The notes: a model not told the origin generated them from the letters alone. Numbered from the stretch's first letter, positions 46,873-60,384 are shown. The stretch is DNA of 64,000 bases from Odobenus rosmarus divergens (GCF_000321225.1 NW_004451665.1:205922-269921), one strand, 5' to 3'. Made by a program: numbers and translations.

Positions 46873-48479
46873 CAAACTGCTCAACTTTCTTTACCATTAT
46901 CAGGTTGAACCATATCAAATGCCCTGAGAGCCAAAAAGAGTCAAATATTGGAACATCACAGGACTCAAGTTAACATACAACATTATGAGGGAACCTAAGA
47001 CCTCTATCATCGAAGACAGCCTCAAGCACAGTTTCAGGGAAATTCTTCCTAGTTCGTGATTGTCTTCAATGAGTTCTGAGGTGGAGAAAGCAGGGGGCTT
47101 GGGGTTAACAGTTGTCTAAGTTACCAAAAACTCCATTGATGAGAACTCTTCATCTTCCAAGCGTCCCTATTAAAGTTTCACTGCAGAATAATTTATGAGA
47201 TGTCTGAGGAATGTTGTGGGGGAAAAAAAATACGTCTGACATTTAAGACTATTTTAAAACACCTCTCTTGGAAAAGGAGCTTGGAGGTGTGGCAGGTGGG
47301 GCCTTGCTGGTGCCTGGAGGAGAGCTGAAGTGTTGAGCGGTTTGGGGCAGAGGCCTGGCACAGCTTCAAAGCTCCGAGGCCCAGGCGAGCTCTCCCAGCC
47401 CCTCTGAGGCGCAACCAGGCAGAGACGGCATCTCTGTTCCGATCTGGGGCCTCCGCACTCTGTTTGCCCTTCAAGGTTCCCTGCTGCCTAAGGAAACATG
47501 CAAAATATTTCCGTGAAGGACCGCTGTGTGGAAGCAACAGGAAATAAAGGTTTACTCCAGTGACTCCCTGCTAATAAAGAGGCAGGGGTCGCATCTGAGA
47601 ATCACCGTTTTCCAAGCGACTTGTTATTTTTACCAGATGTTTTCAAAGGCAGGGCTTGTGCACGGTATTTGAGAGGCGTTTTTGTTTTCTGGAATAAAGA
47701 GGACTTGACCATAAGATACATTCTAATTGAGCAGTAAAAGCCAACCCAAACTCAACATGACATGGGAAAAGTAACCTCCTCAGAAACAGGACTTTTAAAT
47801 TTTCTTAGGGTATAAAAGGAATGAAGCATTCATATCTGAAACTTCCTGACAGAGGTAAAAATCGAGAAGTTCTTAGAAATTCAACCTTTACCATCCTCTA
47901 ACAAAGGTCTTAGGCTAAGGACACTTCACTGGACCAGTGTGGCCCCAGTATAAAAACTGGAGTCAGAAGCACCTGAGGGGTTCCACCATGACCCCTTCCT
48001 TCTCTCACCCGCTTGCCCACCTCCCACCACCAGCACCATCTCCATTTGGTGGAGGCACCTAGGAATAGAGCACTCTTGCATGCTACTCCCACAGCAAGCC
48101 TTCCCAAGCTGCGCCATATGTCTCAAAAGTTTCCCTCTATCTTGTCCCAGCCGCAACAAGCTAAGCTGCCTCATTCACGCCCTTCAAATGGCTCCCATAG
48201 ACCAATCCCCAAAAAAGGATGGATGACAGATTTCCACAGCCCCAACCCACCTGGACACGGGAACTGCCTGTTGCCTGCCTTTCTCTCTCTCCCCCATATA
48301 TGTAAGCTGCACACTTCTGTTAATTTACATATTTGCCTAATGCACTATCTTCCGTCTACGGATTGCTCAGAGCAACACATCTGGCTCAGAACATGAGCTT
48401 CTAGAGAGCAGTGTTTTCAGCCTCATCATACGGAGAAAGACGGAGGGGAAAGAAGATGTTCCCCTAAAGAAACGTGTGG

Positions 48480-48690
48480 GGAAAGCGCCGGGTTGCGAGT
48501 CTGACAGCCATCACGACTGGGCCTCCTTTCCCCAGCTAGCATCGAACGGTAACTTCCTTTGCCTCCTTTAACTTCACTTTCCTCTTCTGCAAAGCATGAA
48601 ATAATAAAACCTCTCTTTGGGGTGACTGTGAGGACTATACCGGATACGTGAAAAACCTTGCATATACAGAGGAATGAATCCTGCGTCAAC
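48480..48690 (+). repeat. MIR SINE
   Basis: GGGTTGCGAGTCTGACAGCC, CACTTTCCTCTTCTGCAAAG and GGGGTGACTGTGAGGACTAT in MIR order. Confidence 0.55.
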
Positions 48691-48908
48691 CATTGTTGCT
48701 TTTCCCAAACTCTGCCTACACCTTTTATAAATAGTTCTTTTATTTAAATCTCCTTAAATTACCTGATTTGAATGTGCCATAGGATTCCTGCCAGGACTCC
48801 CAATATGCTTAGTAAGTGACATTTGCCTTAACTTCCCTTCCCTGCTTCTCCCCTAGTATATGGTTTTCTACCTAAGAAAAACTTGCTGCTTTAAAAATAT
48901 ATAAACTT

Positions 48909-49103
48909 GGGGCGCCTGGGTGGCTCAGTAGTCAAGCGTCTGCCTTTGGCTCAGGTCGTGATCCCAGGGTCCGGGGATCGAGCCCCGCATCGGGCTCCCT
49001 GCTCAGCGGGAAGCCTGCTTCTCCCTCTCCCACTCCCCCTGCTGTGTTCCCTCTCCCACTGTGTCTCTATCAAATAAATAAATAAAAATATTTAAAAATA
49101 AAT
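48909..49103 (+). mobile_element. SINEC, full length
   Basis: Head GGGGCGCCTGGGTGGCTCAG. Target-site duplication AAAAATATATAAACTT / AAAAATATATAACCTT at 48893-48908 and 49104-49119. Confidence 0.97.
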
Positions 49104-49281
49104 AAAAATATATAACCTTTTATTCTTCAATGTTTAGTTACTTCCATTTTGTTCCAATGCTCAAGTTGTTGTGTAAGCCTGATTTACCCAAATTACAAAT
49201 TCTGGCATCATGTCTGATTCACCCTGAGTTTGAAGTTTCGGAGTTTCGCACTCGTTTACAGGGCTGTGAAATCGTAAGGTT

Positions 49282-49475
49282 GGGGCACCTGGGTGGCTCA
49301 GTCGTTAATCGTCTGCCTTCAGCTCAAGTCATGATCCCAGGGTCCTGGGATTGAGCCCCGTGTCGGGCTCTCTGCTCAGCGGAAAGCCTCCTTCTCAAGA
49401 TCTCTCTCTCTGCTGCTCCCCCTGCTTGTGCTCTCTTCCTGTCTCTCTCTAATAAATAAATAAAATCTTAAAAAA
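49282..49475 (+). mobile_element. SINEC, full length
   Basis: Head GGGGCACCTGGGTGGCTCAG. Target-site duplication AAATCGTAAGG / AAATCGCAAGG at 49269-49279 and 49476-49486; the difference is a C/T at a CpG. About 180 bp from the previous SINE. Confidence 0.97.
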
Positions 49476-49789
49476 AAATCGCAAGGCTAACAGGACCCTC
49501 ACACATCACCTGGGCCAGCATCTTCCAAAACGTGCTCCACAAAATACTGTTGCCAGAAAAGATGTTCTAGAATCTAACAAATTTGCAACTTCTTTCCTCG
49601 GTGACTCTCAGTGACATATTTAGGTATCTGAGTAGTCTGGCCATAGGGAATCCTGTTGAAATTCACTACGGCAGCATTCTGTTCATTTATTTGCCCACAG
49701 AACGGTTGCCCCACCCCTTCCTCTAGGGCACCCGTTAACATCCTGCAGAACAAATTTCTACAAACTACCCCTGGAATGAGAGAGAAGAA

Positions 49790-49890
49790 ACAGAAAAACT
49801 CCCTTCCCTAAGGTCAGTTAGCAAATGGCAGAGGTGGCGTCAGGCCTAGACCTCTCTGACCCCCAGACCCCGGTTCTTCTCCCTATACCA
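49790..49890 (-). repeat. MIR-like fragment (reverse)
   Basis: AAGGTCAGTTAGCAAATGGC and AGAGGTGGCGTCAGGCC fit reverse MIR. Confidence 0.45.
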
Positions 49891-50055
49891 GAGGGTCTCT
49901 AACTTCATCATACAGCGGTCGGCCAGGAGTGCTTGTGAATACTGCAGACTGCTGAGTCCGGCCCTGGGACTGTCTCATTCAGCGGGGCGGCTGTGCATTT
50001 CCAACAGTCCTGGGGGGCTGCTGCTGTGGGAAGGAAGCCGCTTTGAGAACCACTG
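49890..50055. mobile_element. MER5A-like hAT element
   Basis: GAGTGCTTGTGAATACTGCA, TGTGCATTTCCAACAGTCCT and CGCTTTGAGAACCACTG in MER5A order. Confidence 0.7.
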
Positions 50056-50104
50056 CCCTACACCCATCTACAGTGGCTCAGGAGCTGGGGGAGTGCCCCC
50101 GCCA

Positions 50105-50145
50105 AAGGGGTGAAGACCTGGCGCCTAAGGGGTGAAGACCTGGCG
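50105..50145 (+). repeat. 22-bp tandem duplication
   Basis: AAGGGGTGAAGACCTGGCG occurs at 50105-50123 and 50127-50145 with no mismatch. Confidence 0.95.
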
Positions 50146-51289
50146 GGGAAGGGAAGCCAAGGCATTGACACAGGAAAACGCCTCCATGAATCTACATGAC
50201 AACAGGGTTAATAACTAACAATTCAACACAGAAGACTTTACCTAACAAACTGCCAAACAGTCCAGAGTCAAAAAAAAAAAACTACAAAAACTGGACAGGG
50301 GGAATTCGCTAGATGTGAAAGGATAGGAAAGCCTGAATTTAAAAAAAAAAAAAAAAAAGGATAATTGGGAAGAGCATTCCAAGTGGCAACAATGGTCCCT
50401 ATCATCCAAATATTTGTTTGCGGAATGGAAGGGACCTGGCTGTGCATGTCTTTGGAGAGCACCCTGGTTCTTACATTTGAATACGGGTGTGACTGCTATT
50501 TCAAAAATTCACAGCAAAACACTTCATGCAAAATAGAGTAGCTTCTCTCCAAAGGAGTGATTTGGAGGATCTCGCAAAGGTCTTCCTGCTCCCTTTCCAG
50601 CTGTAGCTTCACTTCCCCTGCTCGGGTCCCCAGTAGCTCACCTCCAAGACATTAAACCAAGGGCCAAGCAAAGCTGGCCACCGAGTCTATAAGCCGGCTG
50701 GTTCACGATTTTCTTGGGAAGTGGGAGTAAAACGGTCAAAACAGGCCTCCTGCAAGTGCCTTCTAATGGAGCTTTGATGAAGTGCAACACTTTCGAGACC
50801 TCTCCCCCACACCTACCTCCCCCACCCCGCCCAAAAAAGAATTATCTGGGAAAATAATTTTTATAAGTTGGCTACAGCAACTTTTCTCAAAAGGAATAGC
50901 CAAGTATGAAAACAGCATTCTCTATGATCACTTCAGGAGCTAGTGTTAACACACCGTGACCCCTAATTGCAATCTTGCAGGGCTGTCGCTGGCTACTGCT
51001 TTCAAAGCAACAGTAATGACCTCACGAGGGCAGGGAAACGGCAAGCCTGACTCTCACTCACTCACTTGCTGGCACTCAATGAAAACTGGTTAACATCGGA
51101 TAAGATGCAAGTGACAACCACTGAGACATCAACCACCCTCCCAGCTGAAGCAGAGAAAGCATACTGGTTAATCATAGGGCAAGTCAGGAGAAGAGTGGAG
51201 ATGAAGAACACGGGTTCAGGTGGGAGAGGTTACTTCCAAGGGGCTGTGCTGATGGCAGGAGGAAGTGGGACACAGGACGGGAAGGATAA

Positions 51290-51420
51290 AGAACTGATGA
51301 TTCGTGAGCACCTGCTGTGTGCCATACACCATTGGATCCTTCACCTACTCTCCTGTCATCCTCAAAGTCCTATGAGGTGGATGGATGTCTTCATTTACAA
51401 CGCCCTGCAAGTGTAAGGTC
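51290..51420 (-). repeat. MIR-like fragment (reverse)
   Basis: GAGCACCTGCTGTGTGCCAT, then AAGTCCTATGAGGTGGATGG. Confidence 0.55.
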
Positions 51421-52004
51421 AAACACCTGGCACACACCAATGTGGGGACTTTAGCTTTGGTTTGTCTGAATCCAAAGGCGGTGGTCTTTGATGATGTAAG
51501 ATTTACAGGTGACATAAGACCCTGTACCTTCCACTGAAGTTAGCTAAATCAGGGTAAATAAACTCTCTAGTCTTTTCCAAAGATTTATAATTTCAAATAT
51601 GGTGAAATCATTAAGTAAATTTGAGTCATACACACAGTGTATTTGCCTAAATGTATCATATTTAAGTATCATAAAGTTCTAAGCTAGTTATGGATGGCGG
51701 AAATTTTTGAACCATTTGTTAAAAATTATCACCATGAGCAATGCATTTGATGCCTTTGAAGGTGTCTGGACACATGAGTGGCCAGAAATTCAATCTTTCC
51801 TTTTCTCCTCCAGGATGTACACAAAAGCAACAAAGAAATGAAGGAGGGGAGGAGGAACATGGCATTTCAGTAAATTTAGGATAGAACCCACACAATCAAA
51901 AACTGTGTATTACTAGTAGTGGTTCAGAAACATGCAGAGATAAGTACATCTTCAAATTCAGATGTTTCCACATCATGCAATATGATACCACTAGTAAATA
52001 GGTG

Positions 52005-52225
52005 GTATTTACTGTCGACATGCCTGGCACTGTCTGTAAGCTTTCTATAGACCAAGGTTTTTAATCATCACATCCTGCCTCTAAGATAAAGACTATCTTA
52101 GAAATGATGAAACCAAGGCCCAGGAAGAATAAGTAACTGGCCAAGACCATAGAGTTCAACAGTAAATGGAGAAACTAAGACTTAAACCCAGGCCCTTAGG
52201 CTCTAGAGCCCATACTGATAACTAC
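52005..52225 (-). repeat. MIR SINE (reverse)
   Basis: CATGCCTGGCACTGTCTG, GATGAAACCAAGGCCCAGG, AAGACTTAAACCCAGGCCC in reverse MIR order. Confidence 0.7.
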
Positions 52226-52591
52226 CCGAGAGGGAGTGCCTATCCCACAGCAGATGTATGGGATTATCAGTATTCCATGATTTTAGTAGCAAAAGAGGAA
52301 AAGAGCCTAAATACCATTCATAGACTACTGTTTATGGGCTCTGACACATCTACTCAACAGAAACAACAAAACTATCAACAACCATGAGGTAGCTCAAAAT
52401 GTGAGATGGAATGATTTCTAAGATTATAGTTAAATAGAAAAGCCAAGTTCAAAACACCATGGATAGTATGAAGTCATTTGTGTGAAGAAAATAGACCTAC
52501 AGATTTACAGATGCTGAGAAAATCTCCAGCATAGTTTACAAGAAACGAGTGCCCAGCATTGCTTCTGAAGAGAGGGCTGGGTACAGGAATT

Positions 52592-52611
52592 CAGAGAGAG
52601 AGAGAGAGAGA
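52592..52611 (+). repeat. (GA)n simple repeat
   Basis: Ten-unit GA tract, imperfect at the left edge. Confidence 0.85.
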
Positions 52612-54306
52612 TGAAAGATTTACTCTCCATCACAAATATTTTTCTAATTTTTGAATTCTGAACATGGTCACATATCACCTACTTATTTAAAGCAAATTCA
52701 AAGACAAAAATTATTTGAAGAAAATCACAACGGAACGTCTTCCAACTTAATTCTGAGTAGGGAGGGTGAGAAGTGACCAGAACACCCTGTGATAATTCTC
52801 TATTCATTTCATTGAATAATTTTTCATAGTAGTGACTCCAAAATACTCAGAACTAAAAAATAAATTTAAAATGCCATCCACTTTCTTCCACTGGGACACC
52901 TGCTTCTTAAAAATGCAATGGATAAATAGCAAGAAAGAATTTCCTGTGTAGATGGTAGTAAGAGGTGTTTCAATGTTTATGCATGCAGCGTGCATGAGAA
53001 AGCATGAGAAATCCCTAACAAAATCAAATAAAGAGAGCAGGTAGTGACCCAGCACAGCCACTGTGTGGCTAAAATAGCAATGGGCATGTCACCTCCGTGC
53101 CACTAAAGAAATGGAGTCTCTCATGTCCTACAAAACATGCAAGGCATCTTGCCTTGCCAAATTTAAACGGGGGCATTATTTTTAAGTTACTATAATTAGT
53201 TCCCATTTGTCTATGAATCAGCCTTTATGAGGCAATAGCATCTAAGCCCCATCAGATGAAACCTGAGGCGACATCATCTCTGTTTATTATTTTGAAAAGA
53301 AAGAGAGGGTGCCAAGTTTCCTGCAACACCCAATTCAAACGCTGAAATTTGGAGGACAGAATGTCCTGTTGTCCACGTTTGAAGATAGGACTATATTTTC
53401 ATCTAATACATCAGTCCCAGGTTCAGCTGGTAACAGGAAGGAATTGAATTCCAGAGCTCAAAAATAGGACTTAAGTACTAAACCACCTTTCACTGCTCAT
53501 ATAGAATTTTACATTTTAACCCCTGACGCTGCAGCATTTTTTAAAAGTGTCCATGTTAATGAACAAACACGAACATATTTTAATCCAAGGGTATCTGCTT
53601 AAGCAACGAGAGACTGGCAAATACAAGTGTTTTAAACCGATACTCACATTCCTTGATACAACCCTTTCATAACTAAGTTTCTTACAAGAAATGAAGTGCT
53701 TCAATACCAAATATAAAGGCAGGGGGAGGGGAAGTGTTCCTGTTTGGCCTGGGCTTCCCCCGAATGAAATAGCTCCTTGAAGGGGCTCTGACAGGAGGTA
53801 CATAAACACAGTAGAATCGTTTGGTCTCCAAAGGGAGTCTGGCCAGATAGTAGGCAGTTAGGATCTGGATGAGGTTTAAACTGGCAACCTTAGGAAGCTT
53901 CAGAGACCCAACTGCAGGGAACAAGTTCAATGCTGGAATTCACAGAGGACATCAGTTAGCAGCACGCCAGGGGATCACGGCACATTGGAGTGAGGGCAGA
54001 AGGTAGAGAAGAAGTAAATACACTATTCACTTGTCACCAGATTTACTATAGCAAATGCTTAATGTTTTTGTGCACACCCATGTGCCCTTGATAATTGTGA
54101 AGAGGTACCGTATCTTTCATTGCAAATACCATGGGTTCTAGGCCCGTTCTCCACATTTACCAGCCAGGCTCCCTTTGGCAAACCATTTTAACCCATCAGC
54201 TTCTCATCTGTGCCCCTCAGATACAACAACAAGAGACACGTGACAAGGGAATAACATCTGTCCTATCTAATCTCACAGGAATTCTAGAATAACCAAAATA
54301 AAATAA

Positions 54307-54503
54307 TTTTTTTTTAAAGATTTTATTTATTTTTCAACAGAGAGAGACACAGTGAGAGAGGGAACACAAGCAGGGGGAGTGGGAGAGGGAGAAGCAGGCT
54401 TCCCGCAGAGCAGGGAGTCCGATGCGGGGCTCGATCCCAGGACCCTGGGATCATGACCTGAACCGAAGGCAGACGCTTAATGACTGAGCCACCCAGGCGC
54501 CCC
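54307..54503 (-). mobile_element. SINEC, full length
   Basis: Inverted element; target-site duplication AAAATAAAATAA at 54295-54306 and 54504-54515. Sense to SORBS1. Confidence 0.97.
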
Positions 54504-54839
54504 AAAATAAAATAAGTTTTATAGTTTTTAAAATGTAGCAAATATTTATGTAACACGACAGACCAGGCACAAGGTGGTGTGCGAGCCATACATTTTTTAG
54601 GATAAGCGTGCATATATAGCATTTAGATATACATGAATATAGATCAGAAAAGGGGAAATGAGGGTGGGCACGGTTAAACATAGGCCTGAGATTACATCGG
54701 AATTTTAACTGAAAGCCGAGACCCAAACAATGGCTTTATTTTGCCAAAACCACAGGCAGGAGCTGCCTGGAATGCTGTCATACTAACTTACCCTCATCAC
54801 CCTGGAAGACTCAGAGACTCCTGTCCATGTCTTCCTTTT

Positions 54840-54990
54840 AACAATCCTCTGATACAGGTACTAGTATTATCCCTGTTGTATAGATGAGAAAATGAAGGCC
54901 CAGAGAGGCTCAATAACTTGCCCATGTTTATATAACCAGGGAGCGGGCTCTGAACTTTGGCCGTCTGAGTCCAGAGTCTGTTCTATCATA
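54840..54990 (-). repeat. MIR SINE (reverse)
   Basis: ATAGATGAGAAAATGAAGGC, CCAGAGAGGCTCAATAACTT and GAGTCCAGAGTCTGTTC. Confidence 0.65.
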
Positions 54991-55034
54991 CACTATACTA
55001 TGCAGCCTGTCCTAATTGTTAGGATGATGATGAT

Positions 55035-55170
55035 GTATTATAATAAACCCCTTGTATTAATCCCGATTCCGCAAATGAGGAACATGAGGCTCAGAGGTGA
55101 AGTTACAAGCAAGCCAAGATCATAAAGCGAGCCCACGGCAGAGAGGATGTGAAACTGAGTCCATGTGACT
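55035..55170 (-). repeat. MIR SINE (reverse)
   Basis: A second reverse MIR next to the previous one: CCGCAAATGAGGAACATGAG, GCTCAGAGGTGAAGTTAC. Confidence 0.6.
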
Positions 55171-57405
55171 CTGGCCTGGGCATGATTAACCGCCACGTTA
55201 ATAAGCTTTGATCCACAAATATTTATTCTGCCCCTTCTGTGCCCTCACTTTTTTAAAAAGGCAAGGGGTTGGTGGTGGTGTTCCGTCCGGAGCTGGAAAG
55301 GCTCTCATAGCACCTCAATGCTAAATCAGCCCCACCTAACAGGGCAAAGACCAGAGCCCTGCACACAGCAGGTGCCCTGTGAGAGCTGATGCCAATAAGG
55401 ATGACGATGGCAGAAAGATTTGAAATGTTAGTATGTGGCTTCAAAAGGGAATGTGACTACTCATTTGGAGGGGGAAAAACCCTAAGGGCAGAATACAGAC
55501 AATTTCTAAAACAATGTGAACAGGTGTGGTCTCCATAGACAGAGAGAACACTTTAGGTACTTTGTTAATTCCTATTAATCTTTCAACTCCTGAGGTAGGA
55601 TCACCAAACACCCGGGTTCTCCCTGGACTTTCCAGGTAGTCTCATGTCCCAGGAAACCCCTTGGTCGGTCACCCTAGAGGGCAAACATCAGGTTTTGTAC
55701 TCTTGACCTTTCATGCCCAACCCCCTTGGTTCTAGCCCAGTTCCGTGCAAACAGAAGACGCTCAATATGTCTTAGTTGGTTAGATGGATGAAAGGAGCAA
55801 TACTTTATTATTTCCAAGTACACTCATTTCCACTATACAAATGTTGCCAAGCAGCAGTCCCTGCACTGCTAAAATGACTATGTGAGAATCATTTTAATTA
55901 GCACTTTCATTGTTTGTATGCAAATGCACATTCCTAAAGTGGGTCCTCTAAAAAGCTTTCCCTAAACCAACATCCCTTACTGAGATTTTTCTCAGTAAAT
56001 CCTTGTCCATAGACAGTAAAGAGATAAACTTCCAGCCAGCCTGAGTCTTAACGATCCAGAATCTGTAAAGGAGTTAAGAGGCTTTTCTTTATAGGAATGG
56101 CAAATCTAAAATGAGGGAATGTGAGGCACTTCCAGGTGCCAGGATAGAGCTGCTCCTTGACTTACTCATCCCAAGATAGGATGGCGACTCAGAGGGCACT
56201 CTCCCAGTACCGAGTTCCTCTTGCAAAAAAGTGGAACGCCCTGTGGCTGGGCCCCCCGGATTGGAGTCCTCAGAGTTATCGAAAGCACACTTTCCAGCCT
56301 TCCCCAGATGTCCTGCTTCCAGATCAGGCAGCCCATCCGCTCTGCTGGCCCATCCCTCGCCTATTCCCTTCCTTTGGCTCTCTGACCCAGGGGCTGGGCG
56401 GCCTTGGTCTTCTGCCTCAGCTCAGGGAGAGGCCCAGATGCTCCTTGAGAATTCAACTCTGGCAGAGGTATCCGTGGACCCAGCCCGGCCCTGCCCTGGG
56501 TGGGAATTCTGAAGAACTGGTCTCTTGGGGAGTCAGGGTGGGAATAAAAGTTCTGGGCGGTCAACATGGCTGACTCCTGTCCTGAGTCACTAACTCAGCT
56601 CTGCACGGTTATACCAGGCAGCCCAGAGAGCCAGTCACAACTTAAAATGAGGGAGAACACGATGGTGAGAAGCTAAGTCTTGGAAAGGCAAACAGGGAGG
56701 CAGAGGTTATCTAAGCTTGGAGAAAAACTCCTGTGGTCCAAAGAGGTCGGGGAGGACTACAGCCAGGAAGGCCCTGGAAAGTCCTTTAAATGGCTGCAAA
56801 GCACTCCTGGCATGGAATGCTCTATTCTCATGTCTGGGTCACAGGAAGACGGAACAGAGTTGAGGCTGAACAAAGGACAGTAGCATTTATCAGCCAGACG
56901 AAAGTCCAAAAGGCTAATGTCTGGGATGCGTTAAAACACGTGAGAAATGTGAATAACCATCAGGGGTAGGTTTCTGTTTGTTGGTTTGTTTGCAAAGCTA
57001 TGATCAGAGTGACAAGAAAAGCAAAGAAGTATAGGCCTGCTTGGGGAACCCAGTGTCATGTTACAGAGAGCAGAGAAAGAGCTCCTCGCCGGTGCTGAGG
57101 GAACGTTCTTCATGCTGGAAAAGGCAACTCTGGTAAGAAGCGACTGGAGCGGAAGACAGGTGTGGAGCTGGGAGAGCAACAGCTACTTTCAGTCAAGTCA
57201 GGTTTCTAGGCTCAGATGAATCACATCCACAGACAGCCAAAGTACAGACACGTGTCACAGATGAATCACTGTCAGGAATCCTTCAGAAACCTCAAAGAAA
57301 GGAATGGTGTTCAAAGATAAGGAACTAATTCACAAAAGGAAGATTCTAGAAGTATATGCCAAGAGGCTTGGCATTCATGTCCAGCAAAATTATAGCCTGG
57401 AGTAT

Positions 57406-57596
57406 TTTTTTAAAAAGATGTTATTTATTTTTTTGAGAGACAGCAAGAGCATGAGCAAGGGGGAGGAGCAGAGGGGGAGGGAGAAATAGACTCTCCGCTG
57501 AGCAAGGAGCCCGATGCAGGCCTGGATCCCAGGACTCTGCGATCATGACCTGAGCCGAAGGCAGATGCTTAACCGACTGAGCCACCCAGGCGCCCC
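57406..57596 (-). mobile_element. SINEC, full length, diverged
   Basis: Inverted head GAGCCACCCAGGCGCCCC; body intermediate between subfamilies. Target-site duplication TAGCCTGGAGTAT / TAGCCTGCAGTAT at 57393-57405 and 57597-57609. Confidence 0.96.
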
Positions 57597-58930
57597 TAGC
57601 CTGCAGTATTAAATAGATGAATACCCAAGAAAGAGTGACGATCGCCAAAAACTGACAGAGGTTCACTATAAATAAGTATCAGACTAACCAATTCCCGTTT
57701 TTGTTAGATTTATAAGATGGACAGTTCAGATGAGCGTAACTTCCCTTGAGCCGGGCTTTAATAGTTCAATGATATTCTTGTGCATATGAATAGGAGCATT
57801 GAGGCAGATTTAAACAGAGATGAATGAGCCACCAGCCTGCAGACGTGTGGACTCAACCCTGTCCCATACATGAGGCAACGACTTATATCTAGAGGTAATA
57901 CACATAAGGGAGGGCTCGTCACCTTGTGAGAAGACAAAAGCTGGATATTAAAAGTTCCTCATAGGTTATAAGATGAATCAAAACTAACAAATGAAATTTA
58001 AGATGAATACATGTAAAGTCTACCTACGTAGGGGGGGAAACTGGGGAGGACGTAGTACTCTGGTTGACCACCTGCTTCACACAAATTCCAAGATCCTGAA
58101 TTGGTTCCTGAAAAAAGCAGTCAAGTTTAGTTGCATGAGGGGGTCCTTGTGGTGATCCTCAGAGAGCTTCCAGCTGAAATCCCAACTCAGCTCTGGGACC
58201 CCAACAGAGCCCCTTCTAATGCTCTCATTCGTAACTACAGAGAAGTTATGGCACCACAGAGAAAGAGTACACACACCTGGATGAGAGCTCAGGGTGGGGG
58301 CTCAGAGAGGCCTCTACTTAGGGTATGTCTTAGGAGACACCAGCAGTGTGATAGCTGACACCTTAGAAACACCTTCTGGTCAACATCTGCTATAGTCAAA
58401 GCTGGTTCTGTTCCGAGATTGCCATTCTCAAACAAGCCAACATAGGGACCACTGCTGGCAGGGTGGGTCAGGAGGAAGTGGATGTCAGGAACATTTTACA
58501 TTGGGTGATACCTTTCTCACCCAGTGACCTGTGACTGACAGGCCAAGATCCCTAAAGGGAAGCGCCTGGTTGGAGTGCCTTCTTATTAGCTCATTGGTCA
58601 GACAAGCATCTTTGGAGTTATTTTTCTCAAGGAAGGGGATGTCCCCGGAGGAAATGAGTAGATGCCAAGCAGAAAATATAGCAAATCAAAATACTTCCTG
58701 ATGCAATCCAAATCCTTGGCTGATGTACTTCTAGCTCAATACCTGGAACTCAAGACCAGCCCAGGGAGGATCAGAAACAGGCTCCTAAGTGGCTGGGAGC
58801 CAAGAAGGTCCAAAGTGGCTTTGGAAGCCCTGCAAAACCAAAGACATTGGGCTTGTTCCAAGCCACAGGATTTCTGAGCTACTGGGGGCACTGGACATCA
58901 TCTCACTTTAAAAAAAGAAAAAAAAGGAAT

Positions 58931-59090
58931 AGGTCATGATCCCGGGGTCCTGGGATCAAGTCCCGCATCAGGCTCCCTGCTCAGCGGGAAGCCTGCTTCT
59001 CCCTCTCCCACTCCCCCTGCTTGCGTTCCTGCTCTCACTGTCTCTCTCTGTCAAATAAATAAATAAATAAATCTTAAAAAAAAAAAAAAA
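58931..59090 (+). mobile_element. SINEC, 5'-truncated
   Basis: Starts at AGGTCATGATCCCGGGGTCC, missing about 45-50 bp of the tRNA-derived head including the GCGCCTGGGTGGCTC box. It keeps a long poly(A) tail and a 10-bp duplication AAAAAGGAAT at 58921-58930 and 59091-59100. Confidence 0.95.
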
Positions 59091-60159
59091 AAAAAGGAAT
59101 ATGAAAGTGCTAAGGGAGAGCAGTGTTGCAGAGCTCCCTAAAGTAAAAAAGGAAATCTGAAGACCCTGGTCTCTAAAGCATTTTTACCAAAATGGGCATT
59201 TTTTTTTTTTTTTTTTTTTGCCATATACTGTTTGGTCAGTTAATCAGAGGAACCCCAAGGTTCACACCAGTCACCCTGCCTCCCAGCATTCAGTGAGTGG
59301 ACCTTCTAGTCCTGGGACTGACCCTGCGGTACTTCCGACCAGGGGTGATGGGCAGGGAGCTGAGATGATCCCCAGTGAACTGGAATCAACCTCACAAAAC
59401 TGCGTCATCCATGAAAAGGCGGTAAGGGAACTCACCACACCCCACCCTCCGTCACACCAAGACTTTAACCCTAGATAGAACATTCTACACATCAGATATC
59501 ATCCAAAAGCTCAGAGGCAAGTTCTGGAGACGGAAAATACACAAGCAGCATTTCTAGACACCCCCCAATGTATTGTGTTCTCCAAGGATGGGTCTGGAAA
59601 CCGACAGACACCCTGTTTTTTCTACTGGTACAGAATGGTTCAGGCATATGCCCACTCTCGTTCTCTGAAGGCTTCCCTTTCTCAGTGTTCTGACAGCTCT
59701 CTGCTTGCTCCAAGAAGGAAACTTCCACTGTGCACGACCAGTCTTGAACACATGCTCCATCAGGGCAATGTGGAGACAGAAGCAGTAATGACAGCAGCTA
59801 GAAGGGGACAGGCTGAAGCCCAAAGTACTGAATGTTGGACACCGCCAACCCTGAATCTGCAATTCCTCTATTTACTTAGAAACAGTTGCCGATGCTCACC
59901 CTGACCAAAGATAAACTAGGACAAACCCGGAAAGGGAAGGGGAAGCAGTGAGGTAAGGGCTGTTGTAAACCTGGCACAATGCAGAGGAAAAGTCCCTCGC
60001 GTTGTCAGGACATGGTTTCCCTCCCTGCGAGAAGAAGGAGATAACATTCCCTGTGAACAGGGATGTGAGGCCACGACCACGGGCTCGGCAGAGGCAGAGG
60101 CTCGCCCTCTTCACACACTTAGAAGTCCCGCGCAGACACGTTTGGAGGCTGTCATGGCC

Positions 60160-60290
60160 CTAGTGCAAAGGCCACGGCATCTGGAGTCAGAGAAGGTGAA
60201 TGTGAGTCCTAGCTCTGCCTTGAGCAAGCTGTGTGACATCGGGTCAGGCACTCATCCTCTCTGAGTTTCTGTTCTCCATGAACTATAAAA
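60160..60290 (+). repeat. MIR SINE
   Basis: CTGGAGTCAGAGAAGGTGAA, CTAGCTCTGCCTTGAGCAAG and CATCCTCTCTGAGTTTCTG in MIR order. Confidence 0.7.
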
Positions 60291-60384
60291 AGAATAGTTC
60301 TTTCTGGGCCAGCTGATCTCGCAGTTTTCTTCCAGATCTAACCGTCTGCTATAAACTGATACCGCAACACAGCAGTCAGGCCTC

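Noticed and set aside
47805..47825. TATA box GGGTATAAAAGG as a promoter
   Set aside because: It is on the strand opposite SORBS1, isolated, with no initiator or downstream exon.
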